DNA from: Micrococcaceae bacterium UBA6021
Lineage (GTDB): Bacteria > Actinomycetota > Actinomycetes > Actinomycetales > Micrococcaceae
Reading direction: 5' to 3'
Assembly: GCA_002427975.1 (NCBI GenBank)
Contig: DIZT01000346.1
Location: 4,084 to 15,660 of the forward strand
DNA length: 11,577 nt
Part shown: piece by piece, positions 1-7,148 of the stretch
Layout: each line of letters opens with the position of its first letter
Numbering within the stretch: the first letter of the stretch is position 1
Translations under genes and position numbers: made by a program
The notes under the pieces: generated by a model
Told to the model about the DNA's origin: nothing
Seen by the model: only the letters and a program-made list of their open reading frames with translations
Databases searched by the model: none

Positions 1-268
1 CGGGCCGAGGGGTCGGCTTCGGCGCCGGAGCCGCGGGCTCCGCACCCTTGGGGCCCCGGCTCGGTCTGTTCGCGGTGGGCGGCGCAAGCTGGTGGTCTGA
101 CGGCATCGCCGCGGCGCCGACCAGGATCGCGTCGCTGCTGGCCCGCAGCGCGTCGACCCGCTCGAAGTCCGCCTCGTTCGAGAGCGTCAGAGGCTTGGTG
201 GTCGGGCTGTCGAGGTAGCCGTCCAGTGAGACGCCGCAGCTGAGCAACGTGTAGGGCCGGTCAGCCAC
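1..268 (-). CDS. RibD C-terminal / dihydrofolate-reductase-like reductase, partial (runs off window)
   Basis: The reading frame starts at GTG (266-268) with a GGAGG ribosome site about 6 bases upstream, and it stays open to the window edge. The first 55 or so residues read like the start of the RibD C-terminal reductase domain, with RPYTLLSCGVSLDGYLD, then LTLSNEADFERVDALR, then SDAILVGA. Proteins of this fold reduce pyrimidine or pterin-type rings with NAD(P)H. After VGA (about residue 52) the family normally continues with a TVRxDNPxLLVR-like segment. Here the frame becomes proline/alanine-rich low-complexity sequence, so a frameshift or decay is possible. It overlaps the end of the upstream flippase-like gene by 8 bases, which suggests translational coupling. 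The substrate is unknown. Family assignment is moderately sure; intactness is doubtful. Confidence 0.6.
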   Translation of the reverse strand, partial: MADRPYTLLSCGVSLDGYLDSPTTKPLTLSNEADFERVDALRASSDAILVGAAAMPSDHQLAPPTANRPSRGPKGAEPAAPAPKPTPRP

Positions 269-1373
269 GGATCGCCTCCAGCTCCTCCTGTGCCGGCTGT
301 GACACCTTGGAACCCGTCGCCGGGCTCGCAACCGCCCGGCGACGGCGGGCGCGGCGAATGGCGTCATGCAGCAGCAGGCCAGCGCCGGGGGCAACCGCCA
401 CCAGAGCGATGACCCCGTACAGGGTGGTGACCGTGACTCCGAGGCCGGCGCTGAACCCGGCTGCGGTGAAGGCCCAGGCGGCGGCACCCTCGCGCGGCCC
501 CCACCCGCCGACGCTCAGTGGGATCACCATGGCAGTCTGGACCAGCATCAGCAATGCAACCAGCTCGCCCAGCGGTGCGGTGGATCCGGCGACGCGGGCG
601 GCGATGACGAACGTGGTCGTGTGTCCGACGACGACCAGCACAGAGGCCAGCGTGAGCTGCGGCCAGATCTTTCGGGTCAGCAGGCCGCGGCGCAGGTCCT
701 TGACGACGGCCCGGGCGACGACCGCCGGCCGCGACCGTCCCCGGCGAGCGGCGACGCACACAGCGAGAGCAGCACACCCGGCCATACCCCCGACGCCGGC
801 TAGCAGGTACAGCAGCGCAGGGTGCATCGGCGAGGGCAGAGCCAGCAGCACGATGGCGCTCACCACCGCCTGGACCACTTGGCCGCACAACCGTTCCCAG
901 GCCACCGCGCGCAGCCCGCGCCCGAGGTCACCGGCGCGCCGGCCATGCGCCACCGCCCGGTGCACGTCGCCAAGTACCCCGCCAGGGAGCACCGAGTTGA
1001 GGAACTGGGAACGGTAGTAGGCGCCGACCGCCGGCAGCAGAGCTATTCCGACGCCGAGCGCCCGCGCGACGACCCGCCACCGCCATGCCGAGCACACCGT
1101 CGTCATAGCCGTGAGCACGAGCGCGGCCACGATCGCGGGCCAGCTGACCGCGCGCAGCCCGTCGTGAAACGGGCCAGCACCTACTTGCCGACCGAGTAGC
1201 ACCAGCACGATCACGCCGCCGGCCAGGCGCAGCAACGGCGGGCCGAACCGGCGGACGGCCGGGACGATCGCGACGGGCTCAGCGTTGACGGGCAGCACAC
1301 TGTTTATACGCACCGGACGCCCGCCGGGTTCAACGTGTGGTTGCGATGAGTTGGCTGTGGCGCGAACGCGCAT
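261..1373 (-). CDS. Flippase-like / lysylphosphatidylglycerol synthase transmembrane-domain protein (YbhN/UPF0104 type)
   Basis: This 370-residue integral membrane protein has roughly seven to eight hydrophobic segments, for example near residues 48-62, 78-95, 163-180, 187-208, 240-260, 270-285 and 315-335. The motif YYRSQFLNSVLPGGVLGDV (about residues 119-137) is the signature stretch of the LPG-synthase transmembrane/UPF0104 family. Members are thought to move lipids or lipid-linked intermediates across the membrane. The aminoacyl-transferase half of true MprF proteins is absent. The ATG at 1371-1373 has only a weak ribosome site; a GTG about 20 codons downstream is an alternative start. 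It is the first gene of a minus-strand unit whose next gene, a RibD-like reductase, overlaps its stop. It is divergent from the phosphatidyltransferase fusion, suggesting a shared envelope pathway (inference). Confidence 0.8.
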   Translation of the reverse strand: MRVRATANSSQPHVEPGGRPVRINSVLPVNAEPVAIVPAVRRFGPPLLRLAGGVIVLVLLGRQVGAGPFHDGLRAVSWPAIVAALVLTAMTTVCSAWRWRVVARALGVGIALLPAVGAYYRSQFLNSVLPGGVLGDVHRAVAHGRRAGDLGRGLRAVAWERLCGQVVQAVVSAIVLLALPSPMHPALLYLLAGVGGMAGCAALAVCVAARRGRSRPAVVARAVVKDLRRGLLTRKIWPQLTLASVLVVVGHTTTFVIAARVAGSTAPLGELVALLMLVQTAMVIPLSVGGWGPREGAAAWAFTAAGFSAGLGVTVTTLYGVIALVAVAPGAGLLLHDAIRRARRRRAVASPATGSKVSQPAQEELEAIRG

Positions 1374-1403
1374 TGAACCTGCCGACGAGCTGGCCCGTAT
1401 CTT
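1373..1403 (+). promoter_or_regulatory. Weak candidate promoter for the phosphatidyltransferase-sulfatase fusion
   Basis: The 68-base gap between the divergent starts must hold the control elements for both genes unless transcripts start inside the opposite gene. The best plus-strand match is TTGAAC (1373-1378) and TATCTT (1398-1403), each four of six to the sigma-70-like consensus. The spacing is 19 bases, longer than ideal. A clear ribosome site, AGGGAGG, lies just before the ATG at 1442. No inverted-repeat operator was seen. Confidence 0.22.
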
Positions 1404-1441
1404 CTATCGAGGACAGCAGTGGGGTCGGTTAGGGAGGCGCG

Positions 1442-3784
1442 ATGCGTACGGTTCGACTCGAGGCGGTGCTGGGGACGCTGACCACCCTCGTCGTGCTCGG
1501 CGTGTTGACCGCGACGGCCGGTCTCGGGGTGGCCGGCTGGGTCGTTGGGGTACTCGTTGGCTGCGCGTCGACCGGGCTGCTCGCGCTCGGTCGGGTGCGC
1601 AGCGAGAAGCCCAGGATCTTCCCGGCGGACTGGGTCACCCTTGCCCGGGCGCTGCTGGGCGCCGGTGTCGCGGGCCTGGTCGTCGACTCCTTAGATCGGT
1701 CGATATCGGTCAGCGCGCTCGTCGCCCTGTCTACCGTCGCGCTGGTCCTCGACGCGGTGGACGGCCAAGTGGCGCGACGGACCGGCACCGCCAATCCGCT
1801 GGGCGCGCGCTTCGACGGCGAGGTCGACGCCTTCCTCATCCTGCTGCTCAGCATCGCCGTGTCTCAGCGCTACGGCAGCTGGGTGTTGATCATCGGCGCC
1901 GTCCGCTACGTGCTGCTGCTGGCCGGCTTGCTGGTGCCGTGGCTGGCCGCGCCATTGCCACCCCGGTACTGGCGCAGGGTCGTGGCCGCGGTGCAAGGCA
2001 TCGTGCTCACGGTTGCCGTATCCGGTCTGCTGGATCGCCTCGTCGGGATGATCGCCGTCGCCGTCGCGCTGATGCTGCTGGCCGAGTCCTTCGGCCGCGA
2101 CATCATCTGGCTGTACCGCACCGGGGCCGGCGCGCGCAGCCGTAGGGTGCTGCGCCGGGTGACCGCGGTGGTTTCGGCGGTGCTCGTCTGGGGTGTCCTC
2201 GTCGCTCCCGATCAGATCCAGCGCCTCAGCGCGGGCGCGTTCGTCCGGATCCCGATCGAGGCGCTGGTCCTGGTCGGCGTTGCGCAGGTGCTGCCGGCCC
2301 GGCCCCGGCATACCTTGGCCGGTGTCGCCGGAGTGCTGTTCGGCATGATCACCGTCGTCAAGATCCTGGACGTGGGCTTCTACGAGGAGCTGGGCCGCCC
2401 GTTCGACGCGGTGCTCGACTGGGGCAACCTGAGCCCGGCCATCGGCGTGGTGCGCGACTCGATCGGCGCAACGGCCACCAACGTCGTGCTCGTGGTGGTC
2501 GTGCTGGCCCTCGTCGTGGTCGTCGGCGTGGTGGCCGCGTCGACGATCCACCTCAGCGCCGTCGCTGCCCGGCATCGCCGCGGCTCGCTTCGCGGGATCG
2601 CCGCTCTCGTCGCCGTCTGGGCGGTGAGCCTGGGCCTGTCGCTGCAACTCATCCCGGGAGTCCCGGTCGCCTCGACCAGCGCCGCAGGGATCGCCGTCGA
2701 GCAGGTAACGGCGGTCCGCGACCAGCTGCGCTTCGAGACGACCATCCACGCCGTCGACCCCGAAGCCGACGTCCCCGCCTCGGACCTGCTCACCGGGCTG
2801 CGTGGCAAGGACGTCCTCATCGTCTTCGTCGAAAGCTACGGCGAGGTCGCCGTCCAGGGCACCAGCTTCTCCCGCGGCGTCGACCAGGTTCTGCGCAACA
2901 GCACCGCCACGTTGACCCAGGCCGGGTGGTCCACACAGAGCGCCTGGCTCACCTCGCCCACCTTCGGCGGCATCAGCTGGCTGGCCCACTCCACCCTGCA
3001 ATCCGGACTCTGGGTCGACAACCAGCAGCGCTACGACCAGCTCGTCGCGAGCAACCGGTTCACCCTCAGCGACGCCTTCGACAAGGCCGGCTGGCACACC
3101 GTCAGCGACGCCCCCTCCGACGACGAGGCGTGGCCGCCCGGCACCAGCTTCTACCACTACGACCAGCTCTACGACCGCCGCAACGTCGGCTACCACGGCC
3201 CGACCTTCAGCTACGCCTCGATGCCCGACCAGTACACCCTGGCCGCCTTCCAACGCATCGAACTCCAGCCCGGCCACAAACCCGTGATGGCCGAGATCGA
3301 CCTGGTCTCCTCGCACACTCCGTGGACACCGTTGCCGAGCATGGTGCCCTGGGACCAGCTCGGAGACGGGTCGATCTTCGACCCCATGCCGGCACAGGGA
3401 CTATCCCCGTCCGTCGCCTGGCGCGACGCCAACACTGTCCGTCAGCTCTACGGGCAGTCCATCCAATACTCCCTGCAGGCGCTCACCTCGTGGGTCACCG
3501 AGCTCAACGACCCCAACCTGGTCGTCGTCATGCTCGGCGACCACCAACCGGCGACGACGGTCAGTGGTGTCGGCGCCAACCACGAGGTGCCAGTCTCGAT
3601 CATCGCGCGCGACCCGTCCGTGTTCAGCCAGATCGCCTCCTGGAAGTGGCAGGACGGCCTGCTGCCCAGTCCCTCGGCCCCGCTCTCGCCCATGGACGCC
3701 TTCCGCGACAAGTTCCTTACCGCCTATAGCGCCCCGTCGGCCCTGACCACTCCTGTCATCGTCTCGACCCCGCACCACCAGTGA
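1442..3784 (+). CDS. CDP-alcohol phosphatidyltransferase fused to an LTA-synthase/sulfatase-type phosphotransferase
   Basis: This 780-residue protein has two catalytic halves. Residues 107-129 carry a complete CDP-alcohol phosphatidyltransferase motif: D107-G108, A111-R112, G121, D125 and D129, with the exact D-G-x2-A-R-x8-G-x3-D-x3-D spacing. This family swaps CMP on a CDP-alcohol for a second alcohol inside the membrane. Hydrophobic segments continue to about residue 410. From about 455 a soluble, probably extracellular, alkaline-phosphatase/sulfatase-superfamily domain begins. VLIVFVES has E464 as a likely metal ligand; SPTFGG has T507 as a candidate nucleophile; SSHTPW has H625; GDHQP has D700 and H701. 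LtaS-like enzymes use this fold to transfer glycerophosphate from lipids. The simplest reading is a protein that makes a phospholipid and then transfers or cleaves its head group; the product is unknown. AGGGAGG precedes the ATG. Confidence 0.85.
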   Translation: MRTVRLEAVLGTLTTLVVLGVLTATAGLGVAGWVVGVLVGCASTGLLALGRVRSEKPRIFPADWVTLARALLGAGVAGLVVDSLDRSISVSALVALSTVALVLDAVDGQVARRTGTANPLGARFDGEVDAFLILLLSIAVSQRYGSWVLIIGAVRYVLLLAGLLVPWLAAPLPPRYWRRVVAAVQGIVLTVAVSGLLDRLVGMIAVAVALMLLAESFGRDIIWLYRTGAGARSRRVLRRVTAVVSAVLVWGVLVAPDQIQRLSAGAFVRIPIEALVLVGVAQVLPARPRHTLAGVAGVLFGMITVVKILDVGFYEELGRPFDAVLDWGNLSPAIGVVRDSIGATATNVVLVVVVLALVVVVGVVAASTIHLSAVAARHRRGSLRGIAALVAVWAVSLGLSLQLIPGVPVASTSAAGIAVEQVTAVRDQLRFETTIHAVDPEADVPASDLLTGLRGKDVLIVFVESYGEVAVQGTSFSRGVDQVLRNSTATLTQAGWSTQSAWLTSPTFGGISWLAHSTLQSGLWVDNQQRYDQLVASNRFTLSDAFDKAGWHTVSDAPSDDEAWPPGTSFYHYDQLYDRRNVGYHGPTFSYASMPDQYTLAAFQRIELQPGHKPVMAEIDLVSSHTPWTPLPSMVPWDQLGDGSIFDPMPAQGLSPSVAWRDANTVRQLYGQSIQYSLQALTSWVTELNDPNLVVVMLGDHQPATTVSGVGANHEVPVSIIARDPSVFSQIASWKWQDGLLPSPSAPLSPMDAFRDKFLTAYSAPSALTTPVIVSTPHHQ

Positions 3785-4387
3785 CCCCCGAGCGCCAGAC
3801 CCAGCACCGACACTCACGCGCGTCACGACTTCCAGAATCCACCGCAGTGGCCCATCGCTAACAGGGGTCGCTTGTGAAAAAGTGAAGGGTCCAACGTTAG
3901 CGCAAGCTTCCGCCAGAAACGGCCCGTGCCCTGCCGGCTACGCCGCTAACTCCCGGCCCACAACGACGCTGATCTCCGAAGTCGCGCTGCGGCGCCGGCG
4001 CTGGCAGCTCCGGCCGGTGCCTTTCCGGGAGACATCCGCCTCGTCGGCCTGCTCATCGCGGAAGGCTGTGCCACCGTTGTGGTGATCACCTTCGGCGCCG
4101 TCAGACCGTTTCGGCTGCGTCCCCGTTTTCCGCTGCGGGCATTCTTCCAGTCGCTCATCGCCCTACCGCGTGTGACCCTGGGCAATGTCACGCTCGCGTG
4201 GGTGATCATGATGGCAGGCATCGCCCTCGGCATGCAGTCCACGCTGGTCGGCCGTGCTGGCGGGCGGCTGGTGCCCTGATCAGTGCCGCGCTGCTCGCTG
4301 CCACGAAAAGTTCCTGTCCCGGTAGTTGCCCAGGTGTGGGATCGTCTCGGACGCGGATCTGCTAGCCCAGTCCGATCAGGCGAGAGG
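3785..4387. other. Gene-poor stretch after the fusion gene
   Basis: About 600 bases separate the end of the phosphatidyltransferase fusion from the chromate-resistance unit. Apart from the doubtful membrane-like frame at 3950-4279, no frame has both a ribosome site and recognisable protein features. An 8-bp palindrome ACGCGCGT lies near 3817 but has no stem extension or T-run. A short inverted pair, GCTAGCC (4361-4367) and GGCTAGC (4386-4392), lies at the right edge. It shares an arm with the stronger repeat at the chrA end. The change from the envelope genes to the chromate genes here is a plausible island boundary (inference). Confidence 0.5.
3950..4279 (+). pseudogene. Unrecognised membrane-protein-like open frame, no convincing start
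   Basis: One frame stays open from 3950 to the TGA at 4279. It reads as an alanine/proline-rich lead, then a hydrophobic stretch (LVGLLIAEGCATVVVITFGA), a basic turn (RPFRLRPRFPLR) and a second hydrophobic stretch (LAWVIMMAGIALGMQS). That is the look of a two-helix membrane hairpin. The first usable start is GTG at 4079, which lies inside the first hydrophobic segment and lacks a well-spaced ribosome site. The frame is therefore more likely a truncated or decayed gene than a working one. The family was not recognised, and chance hydrophobicity cannot be excluded. Confidence 0.22.
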
Positions 4388-4445
4388 CTAGCGCTCGTCA
4401 GTGCGGGAGGATGCCCAGGATCCCGGCTGTGATGACGAGCGCTAG
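4388..4445. repeat. Perfect 13-bp inverted repeat overlapping the chrA stop; possible transcript-end hairpin
   Basis: CTAGCGCTCGTCA (4388-4400) and TGACGAGCGCTAG (4433-4445) are exact reverse complements separated by 32 bases. The right arm contains the chrA TAG stop (4442-4444). On the minus-strand transcript this would fold into a stable GC-rich stem right at the end of the operon. No T-run follows it, so it is not a classic intrinsic terminator; an RNA-protecting or T-less terminator hairpin is possible. The left arm can also pair through GGCTAGC (4386-4392) with GCTAGCC (4361-4367). Confidence 0.6.
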
Positions 4446-5632
4446 GGTTCGTTGATTTTGAAGCGCCAGAGCAGCCCGAGGGATACCAGGGCGATGGCTG
4501 CGGTGGTCCAGTCGGTGACTGCTTCGCGGGTCAGGACGACCACGGCGCCGGAGAGGGCGCCGGCGGCCGCGGCGGTGGCGCCGGAGACGAAGGCCTTGAC
4601 CTGTTTGTTGTCCCGGTGGCGGATGAACCACCGTCCGGGGATGATCACGGCGAGGTAGATCGGGGTGAAGATCGCCACCGTGGCGGTGACGGCGCCGGGG
4701 AGCCCGGCGACGAGGTAGCCGATGAAGCCGGCGGTGATGACGACAGGGCCCGGGGTGATCAAGCCCATGGCGACGGCGTCCAGGAACTGTCCCTGGGTGA
4801 GCCAGTGGTGCTGGGCGACGACGCCGTCGCGCAGCAGCGGGACGATGGCCAGGCCGGAGCCGAACACGAGGGCGCCGGTCTGCAGGAAGAACAGGCCCAG
4901 GGCCAGCAGGGTTCCGCCCGCCGCTGCGGGTCCCAGGAAAGCCGGGATGAGGATCGCCGGCGACCAGGAGTGCAGGGTCATGCCGCCGCCGGCTTTCGGG
5001 GGCCGGTTGGGTTTGCGCCGCCAGGGCCGGTGCAGGGAGGGGCGGGCGTCGAGCAGGAGCATCATGATCCCGGCTGCCAGGATCATGGGCACGGGTTCGG
5101 ATCCGGTGAGTGCGGTGACGGCGAAGACCGCGGCGCTCACGGCCCAGAGCCGCCAGTCGCGGCGGTCTGTGAGTTTGAGGAGTTTGTATCCGGCGATGGT
5201 GATGATCGCCATGACTGCCGGGGCGATCCCGTAAAAGAGGGACTGGACCAGGGGCAGGCCGGAGAACTGCGTATACAGGGCGCCGACCGCGACGACGATG
5301 ATGAAGGACGGGCCGATGAACGCGGCGGCGACGGCCAGGGCGCCCCAGGCCCCGCGGTTCAGGTAGCCGACCCACATGGCCACCTGCGCGGCGAGGGGCC
5401 CGGGCATGGTCTGGCCCAGGGCCACACCGTCCAGGAAGTCTTTGCGGTTGATCCACCCCCGACGCTCCACGAGGTCCCGCTGCATGTACCCGACCGTGGC
5501 GATCGGGCCGCCGAAACCGACGGTCCCCAGGCGCAGGAAATACCGGACGAGGCGGGACAGGCTGACGGTCCCCGTTGGCCCGGTGCCGGATCCGTCCCGG
5601 TCGGCCCCGTCCCCGGATATTGGGTCGGTCAT
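4442..5632 (-). CDS. chrA: Chromate transporter ChrA (two-domain CHR family), C-terminus probably frameshifted
   Basis: ChrA is the inner-membrane CHR-superfamily protein that exports chromate. This 396-residue protein is the long form made of two homologous halves. The N-terminal half has FLRLGTVGFGGP followed by GQTMPGPLAAQVAMWVGY. The C-terminal half repeats the pattern with FGSGLAIVPLL and AMGLITPGPVVITAGFIGY. A hydrophilic linker rich in Arg/Pro lies at about residues 195-215. The ATG at 5630-5632 overlaps the TGA of the upstream lipoprotein gene as ATGA, so the two are probably translationally coupled. The frame ends at RFKINEP-TAG, but the next frame continues as ALVITAGILGILPH to a TGA at 4398-4400. 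This is the hydrophobic tail such proteins normally have, so one base seems missing at the CCC before the stop. Confidence 0.9.
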   Translation of the reverse strand: MTDPISGDGADRDGSGTGPTGTVSLSRLVRYFLRLGTVGFGGPIATVGYMQRDLVERRGWINRKDFLDGVALGQTMPGPLAAQVAMWVGYLNRGAWGALAVAAAFIGPSFIIVVAVGALYTQFSGLPLVQSLFYGIAPAVMAIITIAGYKLLKLTDRRDWRLWAVSAAVFAVTALTGSEPVPMILAAGIMMLLLDARPSLHRPWRRKPNRPPKAGGGMTLHSWSPAILIPAFLGPAAAGGTLLALGLFFLQTGALVFGSGLAIVPLLRDGVVAQHHWLTQGQFLDAVAMGLITPGPVVITAGFIGYLVAGLPGAVTATVAIFTPIYLAVIIPGRWFIRHRDNKQVKAFVSGATAAAAGALSGAVVVLTREAVTDWTTAAIALVSLGLLWRFKINEP

Positions 5633-6657
5633 TTGGCGGGTTCCATGACGCGCAGCACGGGTTTGCCGTTGACGTTTTCCAGCGGGAAGTAGACCCGGTG
5701 GGTGCCCTGGTCTACCGTGACGGTGTGGGCGCCGTCGGCGAGCCGGCCTTTGGCGAGTTCGTGCAGGGCTTTGCCCTGCACGTCCAGGACTGAGACGACC
5801 CCGCTTTCAGATGCCACGTAGAGGCGGTGCAGCCCGGTGTCGTAGGCGAGGACGTCCGGGCCGTCGCCGACGTCGATCCGGGCGGTGGTCTGTTGTGAGT
5901 CCAGGTCCACGACGAGGAGTTTTGCGTTGCCTTCGCAGGCCAGGAAGGCCAGCCGGTCCGGCCCGTCGATGTAGAGTCCGTGGTTGCTCTCGCACCCGGT
6001 CACGCTGATCCTGCCGGTGATCTGGTTCGTGGCAGGGTTGACGGTGATCAGCTGGTTGGTGCTCTGGACGTTGATCATGATGTTGCCGCTCACGGGATCG
6101 AAGACGGTGTTGCCGGCCTCCCCGCCGATGTCAATGGAGCCTGCCGCGCTGCCGGTGGTCACATCGATGACGGTCTCGACGTGGTCGTGCTCGTTGGAGA
6201 CGAACGCCTTCCCGTGGGCGGGATCGTAGGCGATGCCGTCCGGGGTGTGGCCCGTCGGCACCCGGCCGGTAATACGCAACGAGTCACTGTCGATGATCGC
6301 GGTCTCGTCGGTGCCGGACGCGGAGGCCAGCACCCGGTGACTCTCCGGGGCCAGGGCGATGCCGTGCACGGAGGACACGCCGTCGATGGTGGCCAGGACC
6401 GAAAGCCCGGGTAGGTCGAGGACGTGGACAGTGCCGTCGCCAAGATGCGTGATGTAAAGGCGCTTCGCCGCCGGGTCGATCACCTGGTAATCCAGGCGCG
6501 TGCTGCCTCCGGGCAGCGGAACGTCCTGGACGAGGGTGAGCGGGAGCTTGCCTGCCGTTTCGGAGGCCAGGGGCGTGCATGCCGTAAGACCGGCCAGCAC
6601 CGCGACCGCGACGGCGGCGGCAACCATCCTGTGGCCTTTATCGAGGGTGTTTCTCAT
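5629..6657 (-). CDS. YncE/YVTN-like beta-propeller lipoprotein in the chromate operon
   Basis: This is a 342-residue secreted protein. A basic start (MRNTLDKGHR), a hydrophobic core and the lipobox LTAC place the lipidated cysteine at residue 27. From about residue 55 there are roughly seven repeats of 40-45 residues with the pattern of surface-layer/YVTN propellers, for example KRLYITHLGDGTVHVLDL, then HTPDGIAYDP, and HRLYVASESGVVSVLDV. Such propellers are usually periplasmic or surface binding scaffolds, some of them metal-linked. Cys222 and Cys241 could form a disulfide. The start at 6657 was chosen because the lipoprotein signal follows it; the longer frame upstream is Arg/Pro-rich and overlaps the previous gene. 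It lies 17 bases after the small membrane gene and overlaps chrA by four bases. A role in sensing, binding or reducing chromate is only inferred. Confidence 0.82.
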   Translation of the reverse strand: MRNTLDKGHRMVAAAVAVAVLAGLTACTPLASETAGKLPLTLVQDVPLPGGSTRLDYQVIDPAAKRLYITHLGDGTVHVLDLPGLSVLATIDGVSSVHGIALAPESHRVLASASGTDETAIIDSDSLRITGRVPTGHTPDGIAYDPAHGKAFVSNEHDHVETVIDVTTGSAAGSIDIGGEAGNTVFDPVSGNIMINVQSTNQLITVNPATNQITGRISVTGCESNHGLYIDGPDRLAFLACEGNAKLLVVDLDSQQTTARIDVGDGPDVLAYDTGLHRLYVASESGVVSVLDVQGKALHELAKGRLADGAHTVTVDQGTHRVYFPLENVNGKPVLRVMEPAK

Positions 6658-6674
6658 GGGATCCGCCGTGCCAC

Positions 6675-7007
6675 TCACAGGATCACGACGTTGATGACAA
6701 ACGCCGCCAGCGCGCCCGCGATAGCGGGAACTGCCCGGCGCGGGAGGCCACGGTTCATCAGGGCCACCGCCGCGGGAGGGAGCCCGCCGGCGATCAGGCA
6801 TCCGGCATCCCCGACGCTGACCGCCGGCAGGAAGTCATCGTTCAGGCCCAGTGCATTGGACACAAGACGCCAGACAATAACGAGCGCGAGCGTCCCGGCC
6901 CCGGCCAGCAGTGCCGGCCGGACCGGCCACCTGACCAGGCGCGCCGCTGCGAAGACAACCCCTCCGGACAGGACGGCCGAAAGAACGATAAGCAGGGGTG
7001 AAATCAT
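6675..7007 (-). CDS. Small membrane protein, first gene of the chrA unit
   Basis: This 110-residue protein starts MISPLLIVLSAVLSGG. The start at 7005-7007 fits a GAGGAG ribosome site six bases upstream; an ATG two codons earlier abuts that site and is unlikely. Hydrophobic segments lie near residues 2-22, 31-48, 65-80 (weak) and 90-110, giving about three or four membrane spans. Between them is a short acidic loop (LNDDFLPAVSVGDAG). The family was not recognised. It is followed after 17 bases by the beta-propeller lipoprotein and then chrA, so it is probably co-transcribed with them. Nothing in the sequence shows an enzymatic motif; an accessory role in membrane assembly or transport is conjecture. 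Confidence 0.7.
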   Translation of the reverse strand: MISPLLIVLSAVLSGGVVFAAARLVRWPVRPALLAGAGTLALVIVWRLVSNALGLNDDFLPAVSVGDAGCLIAGGLPPAAVALMNRGLPRRAVPAIAGALAAFVINVVIL

Positions 7008-7112
7008 GAACATCTCCTCGAAATACCGGACATCGACCGCCCGGACGGGGCTTCGTGGCACCCTCCGGCCACGCGGGACAGGCCATGCGGCCGCCAGCGC
7101 GGTGCTAATTCG

Positions 7113-7141
7113 AAGATAACGACCATCGGCTCTTCATGCAA
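7113..7141 (-). promoter_or_regulatory. Candidate promoter of the membrane protein-lipoprotein-chrA unit
   Basis: Read on the minus strand, TTGCAT (7136-7141) and TATCTT (7113-7118) are separated by 17 bases. TATCTT matches the -10 consensus at four of six positions, and the -35 begins with the key TTG. A TTCGAA palindrome (7109-7114) overlaps its -10 end. The resulting mRNA leader would be about 100 bases. The -35 lies inside the spacer of the divergent chrB promoter, so one bound regulator could control both. Confidence 0.45.
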
Positions 7142-7148
7142 CCGTGGT

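Noticed and set aside
307..1017. Long plus-strand open frame opposite the flippase-like gene
   Set aside because: Low-complexity Arg/Ala/Thr/Pro composition, no ribosome site, and fully antisense to a well-supported membrane protein; a GC-rich shadow frame.
1691..3316. 541-codon minus-strand frame opposite the phosphatidyltransferase fusion
   Set aside because: Its His/Asp/Gly/Gln-rich composition is what codon-third-position GC bias gives on the opposite strand, while the plus strand carries two recognisable catalytic domains.
3815..3825. ACGCGCGT palindrome as a terminator for the fusion gene
   Set aside because: Only an 8-bp palindrome without a loop, no stem extension and no T-run.
4398..5456. 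352-codon minus-strand frame overlapping chrA
   Set aside because: Arg/Pro/His-rich shadow for most of its length; only its last 15 or so codons look real, as the frameshifted tail of chrA.
4616..5692. 358-codon plus-strand frame across chrA
   Set aside because: Asp/Gly/Glu/Gln-rich shadow with no domain features; the minus strand encodes ChrA with clear CHR motifs.
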